From positions 1-30,315 of the forward strand of contig CAYPHJ010000055.1 in assembly GCA_964410485.1 (NCBI GenBank): DNA of 30,315 bases. Direction: 5' to 3'. The position numbers were made by a program, and so were the translations under genes. The DNA is from CAYPHJ01 sp964410485. Lineage in GTDB: Bacteria; Desulfobacterota; Binatia; UBA9968. The notes under the pieces were generated by a model. The model did not search any database. It was not told the DNA's origin and worked only from the letters and a program-made list of their open reading frames with translations. Each line of letters starts with the position of its first letter. Within the stretch, counting starts at the first letter, position 1. Below, piece after piece: positions 1-8,076 of the stretch.

Positions 1-14
1 CGAACCTCGAACTT

Positions 15-1235
15 TTATAGCTTTACCCCGAGATAGTTCCCCACCGTAATCATATCCTTATCGCCCCGACCTGAAAGGTTTGCGATCACAACACGATTCT
101 TGCTCAAACGTGGCGTCAACCGCTTTACCGCGGCGATGGCGTGAGCGCTTTCCAGCGCCGGAATGATCCCTTCGAGCTGGGCCAACAGTTTAATCGCCTC
201 GATTGCTTCGCTGTCGGTTGCCCCGGTGAACTGCACGCGGCCACAGTCGCGGAGATAGCTGAGCTCAGGCCCCACTCCGGGATAGTCCAACCCCGCCGCG
301 ATGGAATGGGTTTCACGGATCTGGCCGCCTCCGTTCTGGAGCACGTAACTCTTGCTGCCATGGAGCACTCCCACTTCACCGCCGAGAATCGACGCGGCGT
401 GCTTGCCGCTCCTGAGTCCTTCTCCAGTTGCCTCAACCCCCAACATCGCCACCTTTGCATCGCGCACAAAGGGATAGAAAAGACCCATGGAATTGCTGCC
501 ACCGCCGACACAAGCGACCAGGTAGTCCGGCAACCGCTGTTCTTTGCGCAGTATTTGCTTGCGCGCTTCGCGCCCGATCACCGATTGGAAATCGCGCACC
601 ATCATTGGATACGGATGCGGGCCAGCGACCGAGCCGATGAGGTAGTAGGTGTTGCGGACATTGGTCACCCAGTCTCTGAGCGCTTCATTCATCGCATCTT
701 TTAACGTCTGGCTACCGGAATCCACGACTCTCACCGTGGCTCCCAGAAGCTTCATGCGAAAAACGTTCAGCGATTGACGCGCGACATCTTCCTTGCCCAT
801 GAAGACCTCACACGACAAGCCAAATCGTGCCGCGACGGTGGCCGTGGCGACGCCGTGCTGGCCCGCCCCAGTTTCGGCGATGACCCGCTTTTTCCCCATG
901 CGCCGCGCCAGCAGGATTTGGCCAATGGTATTATTAATCTTATGAGCGCCCGTGTGACACAAATCTTCGCGCTTTAGATAAATCTTCGCCCCGCCGAGCT
1001 CGCGTGTTAATCGCTCGGCGAAATAGAGGGGGGTGGCTCGGCCCGCATATTCGCTCAAATAATGGGTGAATTCTTTGCGAAAAGTGCGGTCCTGGCGCGC
1101 GGCCGCATAGGCCTGCTCCAACTCAGCCAATGCCGGCATGAGCGTTTCAGCCACATATCGTCCACCGTAGGGGCCAAAATGACCGCGGCTGTCAGGCACC
1201 CTTGGCAGCAACGATGAAGTTCTTGAGTTTCGCAT
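15..1235 (-). CDS. trpB: Tryptophan synthase beta chain
   Basis: PLP enzyme that joins indole to L-serine to make L-tryptophan; it normally works in the cytoplasm as an alpha2beta2 complex with TrpA. The sequence has the class-1 TrpB hallmarks: SRGHFGPYGGRYVAETLMP near the N-terminus, the PLP lysine in HTGAHKINN (about residue 99), ETGAGQHGVATA, and the phosphate-binding GGGSNSMG loop. At about 406 residues it is of usual length, and the C-terminus is complete. I chose the ATG at 1235, which overlaps the end of trpF by about 44 bp. No good Shine-Dalgarno precedes it. A GTG or TTG start nearer the SRGHFGPYGG block would reduce the overlap, so the start is uncertain by about a dozen codons. It is the last gene before the window edge; trpA probably follows outside. 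Confidence 0.95.
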   Translation of the reverse strand: MRNSRTSSLLPRVPDSRGHFGPYGGRYVAETLMPALAELEQAYAAARQDRTFRKEFTHYLSEYAGRATPLYFAERLTRELGGAKIYLKREDLCHTGAHKINNTIGQILLARRMGKKRVIAETGAGQHGVATATVAARFGLSCEVFMGKEDVARQSLNVFRMKLLGATVRVVDSGSQTLKDAMNEALRDWVTNVRNTYYLIGSVAGPHPYPMMVRDFQSVIGREARKQILRKEQRLPDYLVACVGGGSNSMGLFYPFVRDAKVAMLGVEATGEGLRSGKHAASILGGEVGVLHGSKSYVLQNGGGQIRETHSIAAGLDYPGVGPELSYLRDCGRVQFTGATDSEAIEAIKLLAQLEGIIPALESAHAIAAVKRLTPRLSKNRVVIANLSGRGDKDMITVGNYLGVKL

Positions 1236-1818
1236 GATCTTTGATTCCGGGGCGCGCTTCCACCCCACTGCAGACATCGACAGCGTAAGGACGAACCCGT
1301 TGAATCGCTTCGCCCACGTTTTCCGCGGTGAGTCCACCGGAGAGCACGAGTTTGACCGTTTGAATCTCATCGAGCCATTCCCAGGAGAACGACTTGCCCG
1401 ATCCGCCGTACCCGGAAGACCACGAATCCAACAGACACAGATCCGCCGGAAAACCTTGCATGGCGTCCAGCGAAGCCCGCTCTTTCACACGAAATGCCTT
1501 GATGATTTTCATCCCCCACCCACGACAGTACTCCGCGGTCTCCTCGCCATGAAACTGTAAACTGGTAAATGCCTGACGGCCATCTTCAAGCCGGCAGCGG
1601 CCGAGCAGTTCGCGCACGCGTTCTTGCGGCTCGTTGACGAACAAGGCCACATGGCAAGCCATGCTCTTTAACCCGCCCAGTATGGCGCGTGCTTTTTCCG
1701 GCGTAATGCAACGAGGGCTGGGTGGAAAAAAATTAAACCCCAGAGCGTCCGCGCCAAGCTCTATGGCCTTCTCGGCATCCACCCGATTCGTAATGCCACA
1801 CACCTTGATTTTGACCAT
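1192..1818 (-). CDS. trpF: Phosphoribosylanthranilate isomerase
   Basis: Catalyses the Amadori rearrangement of phosphoribosylanthranilate to CdRP, the third step of tryptophan synthesis. It is a single-domain TIM barrel of 208 residues, normal for the family. Visible hallmarks are IKVCGITN with the catalytic Cys7, GFNFFPPSPR, LQFHGEE, the catalytic Asp131 in CLLDSW, and the C-terminal phosphate-binding LSGGL and DVCSGVE segments. The ATG at 1818 gives the family's usual N-terminus (MVKIKVCGIT). An in-frame ATG at 1881 would add 21 low-complexity residues encoded by the spacer hairpin and is probably not used. No clear Shine-Dalgarno precedes 1818 because the hairpin arm lies directly upstream. 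It lies between trpC and trpB. Confidence 0.95.
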   Translation of the reverse strand: MVKIKVCGITNRVDAEKAIELGADALGFNFFPPSPRCITPEKARAILGGLKSMACHVALFVNEPQERVRELLGRCRLEDGRQAFTSLQFHGEETAEYCRGWGMKIIKAFRVKERASLDAMQGFPADLCLLDSWSSGYGGSGKSFSWEWLDEIQTVKLVLSGGLTAENVGEAIQRVRPYAVDVCSGVEARPGIKDHAKLKNFIVAAKGA

Positions 1819-1828
1819 ACGGTTGCTC

Positions 1829-1894
1829 GTGCTCGTGGCTCGTGCTCGTCTCAACACCCTCTTCGCATTCTTTACGATCACGGATCACGAACAC
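1829..1894 (-). repeat. Imperfect long hairpin in the trpC-trpF spacer
   Basis: Two 21-nt arms, 1829-1849 and 1874-1894, are inverted with 16 of 21 positions pairing, around a 24-nt loop. Each arm is itself made of reiterated short words (GTGCTCGTG/GCTCGTG in one, CACGGATCACGA in the other). It fills most of the 79-bp gap between the trpC stop and the trpF start. It has no T-run, so it does not look like an intrinsic terminator. Confidence 0.6.
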
Positions 1895-1897
1895 CAG

Positions 1898-2674
1898 TCA
1901 CGTTAGTAATTCTCTGAGTTTCTCCCCCGGGCGGGGTGCCCGCATGAGCGATTCACCAACGAGAAACAGTCTTACTCCCCAACTCTCGATCTGCCGTATT
2001 TGCTCCGGGCTATCAATGCCGCTTTCACAAACGGCAAGTGTTCCAGGCGGAATCAACGGTGCCAACTTCTGTGTCGTAGCCAAGCTGACTTCAAACGTTT
2101 TCAGATCCCGATTGTTGATACCGACCAGTTGTGTGCCGGCGTCGAGAGCCCTTTCCAATTCCCCCTCGGTGTGCACCTCGACCAAACTGTCAAGCCAGAG
2201 AGAGCGCGCTTGCTGGCAGAGATCCCTGAGCTTTTCTGGCTCGAGTAACGCCGCGATCAACAATACCGCGTCGGCGCCGTAACTCCGGGCCTCCACTAGC
2301 TGGTAGGGATCAACAATAAAATCCTTGCGCAGGAGCGGTACGGCGACCGCATGATGAATCTGCTCGAGGTGATCGAGGCTGCCGTGAAAGAACCGTTCCT
2401 CGGTGAGCACGGAAATCGCACTGGCACCGTGGCCCGCATATTCCTGCGCAATCGCTATCGGGTCAAAATCGGACCTGAAGATGCCTCTAGATGGAGACGC
2501 CCGTTTGACTTCAGCGATGATACGGCGCGAAGCTCCGCCCAACTGACTTGCAAACCCCCGTGTCGGCGCGTGAAACAGTGCGCGGTCCCGTAAGGCGGGA
2601 AGCGGTGTGCGTCGCTGCCTTTGTTTCACCACGTCATGGACGTGCGCGACGATCGCGGCAAGGAATTCGGGCAT
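1898..2674 (-). CDS. trpC: Indole-3-glycerol-phosphate synthase
   Basis: Closes the indole ring, converting CdRP to indole-3-glycerol phosphate in the tryptophan pathway. It is a monofunctional TIM barrel of 258 residues, not fused to TrpF. Family motifs are in order: IAEVKRASPSRG (Lys57), LLRKDFIVDPYQ (Lys117), SLVEVHTE (Glu166), GINNRDLKTF, CESGI and FLVGESLMR. The ATG at 2674 lies 6 bp after the trpD stop, so the two are almost certainly translated from one mRNA. Separate trpC and trpF genes distinguish this cluster from the fused enterobacterial form. Confidence 0.96.
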   Translation of the reverse strand: MPEFLAAIVAHVHDVVKQRQRRTPLPALRDRALFHAPTRGFASQLGGASRRIIAEVKRASPSRGIFRSDFDPIAIAQEYAGHGASAISVLTEERFFHGSLDHLEQIHHAVAVPLLRKDFIVDPYQLVEARSYGADAVLLIAALLEPEKLRDLCQQARSLWLDSLVEVHTEGELERALDAGTQLVGINNRDLKTFEVSLATTQKLAPLIPPGTLAVCESGIDSPEQIRQIESWGVRLFLVGESLMRAPRPGEKLRELLT

Positions 2675-2680
2675 TGGGGT

Positions 2681-3697
2681 CTAATCGGCGTTCGTCAACT
2701 CGACAAGCCGGTCCAACTTTTCCTGCGCCTTGCCCGAATCGATTGACACCGCTGCAAGCCGCACTCCCGCTTCGATGGAAGCCGCGCTGCCACTAACATA
2801 AAGCGCGGCACCGCTGTTGAGCAGCACGATATCGCGCGCCGGCCCCTGCTCGCCGCGAAGCACGTTTCTGACGACAGCGGCGCTTTGTTCCGGCGTGCCC
2901 ACCTGGATATCCGACAAGTACCGGCGCTCGAAGCCAAAGCGCTCCGGCTCGACGGTGTACTCCCGGATGCAGCCATCGCGCAGCTCCGCCACCCTGGTGG
3001 CGCCGCAAACGGAGATCTCATCTAACCCCTCGATGCCGTGTACCACCATCGCGCTCGAGCTGCCGAGATTTTGCAGCACCCGGGCAATTGTTCCGACAAG
3101 GGCCCCGTCATAGAGGCCAATCAGCTGGTGGCTGGCCATCGCGGGATTCGTCAGCGGCCCCAAAAGATTAAAAATGGTCCGTATGCCGATGTCGCGCCGC
3201 GGCTGGACCGCGTATTTCATCGCTTCGTGCAGCAAAGGGGCGAAGAGAAAACCGATGCCAATTTTTTCTACGCAGCTTTCCACCCGTTCTTTGGCGGCAT
3301 CTACCTTGACACCCAGAGCAGCCAAAACATCGGCGCTGCCGGATTGACTTGAAACGGAGCGATTGCCGTGTTTCGCCACGGAGACACCCGCTCCGGCTAC
3401 AACGAACGCGCAAGTGGTGGAAATATTGAAGGTCCCTTTTTGATCGCCTCCGGTGCCACATGTATCCAGGACGGTTTGGGCCGGGACCCTCACCCGATTG
3501 GCCTTCTCACGCATGACGCGCGCGGCTCCGGTGATCTCTTCAACCGTCTCGCCTTTCATCCTGAGCGCGGTGAGGAAAGATGCCACCTGCAAAGGCGTCG
3601 CCTCCCCCGTCATGATTTCATTCATGACGTCAATGGTTTCCGCTTCCGAAAGATTCGTGCGATTGACCAGCCTGTCGATAGCAGTCCGGATATTCAT
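2681..3697 (-). CDS. trpD: Anthranilate phosphoribosyltransferase
   Basis: Transfers phosphoribosyl from PRPP to anthranilate, the second step of tryptophan synthesis. At 338 residues it matches the stand-alone enzyme, with no TrpG amidotransferase domain fused. The glycine-rich PRPP loop DTCGTGGD (residues 78-85), NISTTCAFV, KHGNRSVSSQSGSADVLAALG (from residue 109) and the RRDIGIRTIFNLLGPLTNP block are all intact. The ATG at 3697 is preceded by AAGGGGTG at a suitable distance. Only 14 bp separate it from the SPOR gene stop, leaving no room for a trp leader peptide or attenuator directly upstream. trpE and trpG are not in the window. Confidence 0.96.
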   Translation of the reverse strand: MNIRTAIDRLVNRTNLSEAETIDVMNEIMTGEATPLQVASFLTALRMKGETVEEITGAARVMREKANRVRVPAQTVLDTCGTGGDQKGTFNISTTCAFVVAGAGVSVAKHGNRSVSSQSGSADVLAALGVKVDAAKERVESCVEKIGIGFLFAPLLHEAMKYAVQPRRDIGIRTIFNLLGPLTNPAMASHQLIGLYDGALVGTIARVLQNLGSSSAMVVHGIEGLDEISVCGATRVAELRDGCIREYTVEPERFGFERRYLSDIQVGTPEQSAAVVRNVLRGEQGPARDIVLLNSGAALYVSGSAASIEAGVRLAAVSIDSGKAQEKLDRLVELTNAD

Positions 3698-3711
3698 AAT
3701 CAGCCACCCCT

Positions 3712-4461
3712 TCAGCGGCTCGTAACAAATGCCTTGGGAAAATTCTCCTTGGTCTTAAGAGTTTGCTCGAGCCTTTCTGCTTCATCCCTTGACGCGAACT
3801 GCCCGACGCGGACGCGATACCAGGTTTTGCCTTTGTTGACAACCTCAGCCGAGTAAGCGTTGTAGCCCTTGCTCTTGAGCTTATCCACCCACATCTGTGC
3901 CGATTTGGGGTCCGGAAACGCGTTCACCTGAACGGTCCAAGACTTGTCCGTCTCGCCGGCTGCCGCGCTTTCGGCCAGCTTTGGTCTTTTTGCCGGCTCG
4001 ACTCTATCGGCAGCTTTGTCTACTGCCACCGTGGCAGGCTCTTGTTTCTTTCGCGGCTCCGTGCGCTGGGCCGCCTTCTGCGTCTCAGCGATGACCTTTT
4101 CGCCCTCCGTCGTCGCAGTTCCTGCTACGGGGGGCTGCGTCAAGGTGTCATAGAAGGTCAACTCCTCCTTGGCAGGTGCCGCTGCGTCCGAACCCTTGGT
4201 CGGGGGCGCCACGGGAACCCGTATCAGAGGCTCCTCTGGCTTCACCAATTTCCTGCCCTCGATTCCCTGACCCACGAACACTCCCATAAAAAAAATGACC
4301 ACGGCAGCCGCAATGAAACCGGCCCCGAGCAGAATGAGTTGCCCACGGCTAAAATAAAACCGCTTTTCTTTGCCTCTCCGATTGTCTGCCATTGAACGTT
4401 TGTCTAAAACCTCCGCCATCTTGCTTTTCCCAAGAGAGGAATTGCTCGGTCTCTCCGTCAT
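3712..4461 (-). CDS. SPOR-domain inner-membrane protein
   Basis: A bitopic membrane protein of up to 249 residues. It has a short basic cytoplasmic N-terminus, one transmembrane helix at about 42-64 (GQLILLGAGFIAAAVVIFFM), a Pro/Ala/Lys/Glu-rich linker at about 70-170, and a C-terminal SPOR domain at about 172-249 (KSWTVQVNAFPDPKSAQMWV ... WYRVRVGQFASRDEAERLEQ). SPOR domains bind denuded septal peptidoglycan, so a division or cell-wall role is likely but inferred. This is the FtsN/DedD-like layout; orthology to either is not shown. ATG codons at 4461, 4419 and 4392 are all possible starts, and none has a decisive Shine-Dalgarno. It lies between argS and trpD. Confidence 0.85.
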   Translation of the reverse strand: MTERPSNSSLGKSKMAEVLDKRSMADNRRGKEKRFYFSRGQLILLGAGFIAAAVVIFFMGVFVGQGIEGRKLVKPEEPLIRVPVAPPTKGSDAAAPAKEELTFYDTLTQPPVAGTATTEGEKVIAETQKAAQRTEPRKKQEPATVAVDKAADRVEPAKRPKLAESAAAGETDKSWTVQVNAFPDPKSAQMWVDKLKSKGYNAYSAEVVNKGKTWYRVRVGQFASRDEAERLEQTLKTKENFPKAFVTSR

Positions 4462-4637
4462 GCCCGCGAATCCGCCACAAGTCCCGTGGAAAAAATATGC
4501 GGAAATGACGACACCTGCCCTTTGAAAAGAGCGGGATCAAGGGGACTTTAACACAGAGCAAAAATTAGCACAGAGTTTCGAATTTTTCTATTCGCGTTCG
4601 GTGTAGCCTGCTTCTCGGATTTCGAGCTTTCTTTTTC
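4462..4637. other. argS-SPOR spacer with degenerate CTCTGTG repeats
   Basis: This 176-bp spacer has no supportable gene. On the minus strand it carries CTCTGTG twice (plus-strand CACAGAG near 4555-4587), separated by an AT-rich stretch, the same word as in the large hairpin at 6374-6464. I saw no strong promoter or T-tailed terminator, so read-through from argS into the SPOR gene is possible. Confidence 0.45.
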
Positions 4638-6329
4638 TTATTGGCCCGCAACATCCACGCGCGCGGCCATCTTCGTCGGTGCATCGACACCCAAGATGCT
4701 CAGGCCCCGGTGGATAGTTTTCTGAACGTTGCGCGCCAACAATAACCTGGCATGGGTCAGCTCGAGATCATCGGAGATGAAACGGTGGCGATTGTAGTAA
4801 CGATGGAACTCACCGGCCACATCCAGCAAATAAAAAACGAGATGATGGGGCTCCAACTCGCGCACGCTTTCTTCCAACACCTCGTTCCACTGGATCATCT
4901 TACGAATCAGTTCCATCTCTTCCGGCAGCACCAGTCTCTCCAACGGGATCGCATCCGGCACCGAGTCCTTCCATTCGATGCCCTGCCGTTGCGCCTGTTC
5001 GAAAACGCTCGCCACTCTCGCGTGAGCGTATTGAACGTAAAACACGGGATTCTCGCTGGACTCTCGCTTGGCGAGATCGAGATCGAAATCGAGATGGCTG
5101 TCCGATTTGCGCATAAGAAAAAAGAATCGCGCGGCGTCGCGACCGACTTCATCGACCACTTCCCGCAGCGACACGAACTCCCCGGTGCGCTTGCCCATCC
5201 GCACCGGTTCGCCGCCGCGCGTAAGCTGCACCATCTGGACCAAGACGACGTCGAGAAGATCCGGGTTATAACCCAAACCTCTCAGGGCCGCTTTCAGGCG
5301 CGCAACATAACCGTGGTGATCGGCACCCCAAACGTTGATCAGTCTGTGAAACCTGCGTTCGAACTTGTTCCGATGGTAAGCAATGTCGCTGGCAAAATAG
5401 GTTAGTTCTCCGTCGCTTTTGACGACCGTGCGGTCTTTGTCGTCTCCGAACAGCGTCGAGCGGAACCACTCGGCGCCCTCTTGCATATACATCAGCCCCC
5501 GCGAGCGCATGAGCTCGATCGTTTCGGCAACCTCACTGCGCTCGCGCAACTCCGTTTCGCTAAAAAACATATCGAACTCAATGCCGAAATCGCCCAACTG
5601 GTTGCGAATGCTCGCCAACAGCGATTTGCCACCATACTGTCGAAAGAACTCAATCGCGTCTTCCCTGGGAGCGCGCAGAAACTTGTCGTCGTGTTGCTGT
5701 TTGACATCGGCGGCAATTTCCCGGACGTAGTCGCCCGGGTAACCCTCGGCGGGAAACTCCACGGTCTCGCCAAACAGTTCCCTGTAGCGCGCGTAAACCG
5801 AGAGCCCGAGATTCTCCATCTGTTTACCCGCGTCATTCACATAGTATTCGCGTTCGACGCGGTATCCAGTGGCCTCGAAAAGCCGAGCCAAAACATCGCC
5901 AATGACCGCCACGCGCCCATGGCCCACATGCAGCGGCCCGGTAGGATTCACACTGGCAAACTCCACTTGCACTTTCTCACCACGCCCAAGATCGAGCATC
6001 GTCCCTGTCCCTGCGGCTAACCTGCGCAATTGTTCATAGTAAAATTTCGGCGCAAAGGCGAAGTTCAGAAAACCGGGGCCGGCGATATCGGCGCGCCCTA
6101 TAATTCCATCTGGGTCTTGAAAGTTCTTTAGGATGGCTTCGGCGATACGCCGCGGTGGTTGCTTGATCGCTTTCGCCCAGAGCATAGCGATATTGCTCGC
6201 CAAGTCACCGAATTCCCGCTGTTTGGGCGGCTCCAGAAGCAAAGGAGGGAGTTCCGAAACAGGCAGATCTCCCGCTTTCAGGCCTCGGTCGATGGCTTGG
6301 GTCAGAAGGTCTCTAAGTTCTCTGCGCAT
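4638..6329 (-). CDS. argS: Arginyl-tRNA synthetase
   Basis: Class I aminoacyl-tRNA synthetase that charges tRNA-Arg in the cytoplasm. At 563 residues it is a normal bacterial ArgRS. The N-terminal Add-1 domain is seen at about 1-110 (REFGDLASNIAM, IAGPGFLNFAF). The catalytic HIGH motif is HVGHGR (residues 134-139) after FASVNPTGPL. The YVNDAGKQ, WGADHHGYV and RMGKRTGEF (KMSK-region) segments follow, then the alpha-helical anticodon-binding domain with FYVQYAHAR. As is usual for ArgRS, the KMSK lysines are not canonical. The ATG at 6329 has no obvious Shine-Dalgarno. Upstream is the hairpin-bearing spacer behind the LapA-like gene. Confidence 0.97.
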   Translation of the reverse strand: MRRELRDLLTQAIDRGLKAGDLPVSELPPLLLEPPKQREFGDLASNIAMLWAKAIKQPPRRIAEAILKNFQDPDGIIGRADIAGPGFLNFAFAPKFYYEQLRRLAAGTGTMLDLGRGEKVQVEFASVNPTGPLHVGHGRVAVIGDVLARLFEATGYRVEREYYVNDAGKQMENLGLSVYARYRELFGETVEFPAEGYPGDYVREIAADVKQQHDDKFLRAPREDAIEFFRQYGGKSLLASIRNQLGDFGIEFDMFFSETELRERSEVAETIELMRSRGLMYMQEGAEWFRSTLFGDDKDRTVVKSDGELTYFASDIAYHRNKFERRFHRLINVWGADHHGYVARLKAALRGLGYNPDLLDVVLVQMVQLTRGGEPVRMGKRTGEFVSLREVVDEVGRDAARFFFLMRKSDSHLDFDLDLAKRESSENPVFYVQYAHARVASVFEQAQRQGIEWKDSVPDAIPLERLVLPEEMELIRKMIQWNEVLEESVRELEPHHLVFYLLDVAGEFHRYYNRHRFISDDLELTHARLLLARNVQKTIHRGLSILGVDAPTKMAARVDVAGQ

Positions 6330-6373
6330 TGCATGCTAGCGAAGGCAGGCACGGGAGATAAGATTCGGATGCC

Positions 6374-6464
6374 TCACCGCAGAGGCGCTGAGGGCACAGA
6401 GAAAAGCTAACAAGGAGCGTTTGTTAAAAGAAAACCCTCTGTGCACTCCGTGTCTCTGGGGTGA
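6374..6464. repeat. Long CACAGAG-type hairpin
   Basis: Two 28-nt arms (6374-6401 and 6437-6464) are inverted with 23 of 28 positions pairing around a 35-nt loop. The arms are degenerate iterations of CACAGAG/CTGAGGG (TCACCGCAGAGGCGCTGAGG in the left arm). The element fills the upstream half of the argS leader. I recognise this word set as a type of hairpin seen repeatedly in intergenic DNA of many bacteria, from memory and not from a search. Confidence 0.65.
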
Positions 6465-6487
6465 ATTAAAGAACAGCTAATTGGAGC

Positions 6488-6517
6488 TAAATAACGGTTT
6501 TTTTGGTCAAAAGTCAA
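6488..6517 (-). promoter_or_regulatory. Possible sigma-70-like promoter upstream of argS
   Basis: On the minus strand a TTGACT -35-like hexamer (6517-6512) is followed after 18 bp by TATTTA (6493-6488), a weak -10. It lies in the 211-bp spacer between the LapA-like gene and argS, upstream of the hairpin. The -10 match is poor. Confidence 0.3.
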
Positions 6518-6540
6518 CTCGGGGACCCAACCGGTGCCGC

Positions 6541-7047
6541 CTATTCTGACTGATCCGGCGAAGAAGATCGATTGCCGCCAAGTCGCTGAATACGATCCTC
6601 AAGCTCGCCTATGTAGGCAGCAAGGCTGTTTACAGATTGCTCTATCTGTGAGCGCAGCTCGCGCTCGATCTGGTCCAACCGCCCCGCCAAGACTCCCCGC
6701 ATCTCCTCGATTTGATGCGTGAGTTTTTCCGCTTCAACCTGCGTCAACGATTGCAGTTGATTGAACCGGGAAGCCTCGGCGTTTTCAGCGAGCTCACGCT
6801 GCGCTTGCAATTCCCGCGCGTGGCGGCGCCACTCGAACAACGCTGACGACTGAAGATAGACCAAATAAACCAGAAACAAGAATGTGAGCAACGCCACGAA
6901 AGCCAAAAGGATCAGCCCAAGCGGCGCTTCCACCGTGGTAAAGGCTAATGACAAGATCGTCGGCGTGGTGAAGGCATTCCAGTTGATTGCCGCGAAGACA
7001 CTGAGAATTGCGATTACGCAGAGAATCAGCAGTGTGCGAAGATACAT
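6541..7047 (-). CDS. LapA-like (DUF1049) membrane protein with C-terminal coiled coil
   Basis: A 168-residue protein with two predicted transmembrane helices (about 3-22 and 42-66), a WRRHARELQ membrane-proximal basic segment, and a long charged coiled-coil-like tail (about 80-155, rich in Glu, Gln, Leu and Arg). The two-helix-plus-coil layout and the INWNAFTTPTILSLAFTTVEAPLGLILLA-type region (about residues 21-49) match the LapA/DUF1049 family, which in E. coli works with LapB in controlling LPS synthesis. The LPS role here is inference. The ATG at 7047 is 2 bp after the dehydrogenase stop, so the two are likely co-transcribed. No strong Shine-Dalgarno was seen. Confidence 0.7.
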   Translation of the reverse strand: MYLRTLLILCVIAILSVFAAINWNAFTTPTILSLAFTTVEAPLGLILLAFVALLTFLFLVYLVYLQSSALFEWRRHARELQAQRELAENAEASRFNQLQSLTQVEAEKLTHQIEEMRGVLAGRLDQIERELRSQIEQSVNSLAAYIGELEDRIQRLGGNRSSSPDQSE

Positions 7048-7049
7048 GC

Positions 7050-7934
7050 CTAAACACGCTTGTTCTGCCCGGTTATCAAATCGTACACGTTGCAGGCGAT
7101 GCCCGTTGCCTCGTATTCGTCCAGTTGATTTGCCTGCGCAATGGCGAACATCTGATAGGCCAACGCCGTAAACGGCGCCGGCACCTCCATCTCACGCGCC
7201 ATGTCGAGCCCGAAACCGACATCTTTGGGCATCCAGGATTTTCTCGGCTTGTACTTGCGACTCACGACGATGTCGCAAATGCGGTTTATCGCTTCGGAGT
7301 TTTGTTGTGAATTCTTTAATACCGTTTGAAAAGTCTCTTCCGTCACGCCACCCTTCTTCAGCCACGAAAAGATTTCGGCGAGCCCCAAATGTTGAATGGC
7401 GGCAAACATGGCCATGGCGTTTTTCACGAGCTTTGCGTTGCCCAGCTCGCCGACGTGAATGATTTTTTTGCCCATGGCTTGAAAGACAGGCATCTGTTGG
7501 TCGAAGAGATCTCTGGCTCCTGAAATCCACAAAGACAAAGTGCCGGCTGCGGCTGCTTCCTCAACGCCGCCGGCCGAGCCATCCAAAACCATCCAGTCGT
7601 GCTTGCTAAGTTCGCCGTTGACGCCGACAATCGTCTTCTTGTCAATGCTGCTGAAATCGACCCACAGCCTGGCCCCTTTTTTAGCTTCATGCAATCCGCC
7701 CTTGCCCAACCCAACTGTGGTCACCGCTTCATTATACGGTAGCATTGAGAGCACCACCTCGCACGACTCTGCCACCGCCGCCGGTGAGTCCTTGAAAACC
7801 GCTCCCTGACTCTCCAAAGCACGCGCCGCTTCCCGCCTCAGATCATTGACTACGAGATGATGACCGGCCTTGATGAGGTTGGCCGCCATGCCACTTCCCA
7901 TGCCGCCGGTTCCGATAAAACCCACGGTTTTCAT
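7050..7934 (-). CDS. Beta-hydroxyacid dehydrogenase, 3-hydroxyisobutyrate dehydrogenase family
   Basis: An NAD(P)-dependent oxidoreductase of 294 residues; the substrate cannot be named from sequence. The Rossmann signature VGFIGTGGMGSGMAANL is at residues 4-20, with Asp31 at the end of the second strand, which leans towards NAD. The family catalytic lysine is Lys168 in GNAKLVKN, with Asn172 four residues on. The substrate-binding segment reads LDGSAGGVEEAAAAGTL (from residue 117) where the family normally has DAPVSGG-x-x-GA, so the usual serine is not at its usual place. The ATG at 7934 is chosen because GGGAGG lies 5 nt upstream. An upstream in-frame start at 7982 lacks this and adds residues before the Rossmann fold. 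Neighbours are a cupin gene and a LapA-like gene. Confidence 0.88.
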   Translation of the reverse strand: MKTVGFIGTGGMGSGMAANLIKAGHHLVVNDLRREAARALESQGAVFKDSPAAVAESCEVVLSMLPYNEAVTTVGLGKGGLHEAKKGARLWVDFSSIDKKTIVGVNGELSKHDWMVLDGSAGGVEEAAAAGTLSLWISGARDLFDQQMPVFQAMGKKIIHVGELGNAKLVKNAMAMFAAIQHLGLAEIFSWLKKGGVTEETFQTVLKNSQQNSEAINRICDIVVSRKYKPRKSWMPKDVGFGLDMAREMEVPAPFTALAYQMFAIAQANQLDEYEATGIACNVYDLITGQNKRV

Positions 7935-7997
7935 GTACCCTCCCGTCTTTGCAATTCCAAACGGAGTCTGTCCTCTGATCAACCCAGGTTTAGGTCG

Positions 7998-8062
7998 AGG
8001 TTGAGGCTGAGATTGAGGTTAGCCCTGAGGGTTGGGCTGAACCTGAACCTTAGCCTTAACCT
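7998..8062. repeat. Long AGGTTNAGGCT-type hairpin
   Basis: Left arm 7998-8025 and right arm 8034-8062 form an inverted repeat of 28/29 nt with about four or five mismatches and one indel, closed by an 8-nt loop. Each arm is an iteration of AGGTTNAGGCT-like words, and degenerate iterations continue left to about 7986. It lies between the cupin gene and the dehydrogenase gene and would be transcribed. There is no T-run. Confidence 0.65.
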
Positions 8063-8076
8063 GCTGTTTAATACCA

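Noticed and set aside
4462..4637. Terminator after argS
   Set aside because: A-rich and T-rich runs exist, but no stem with a following T-run in the minus-strand direction.
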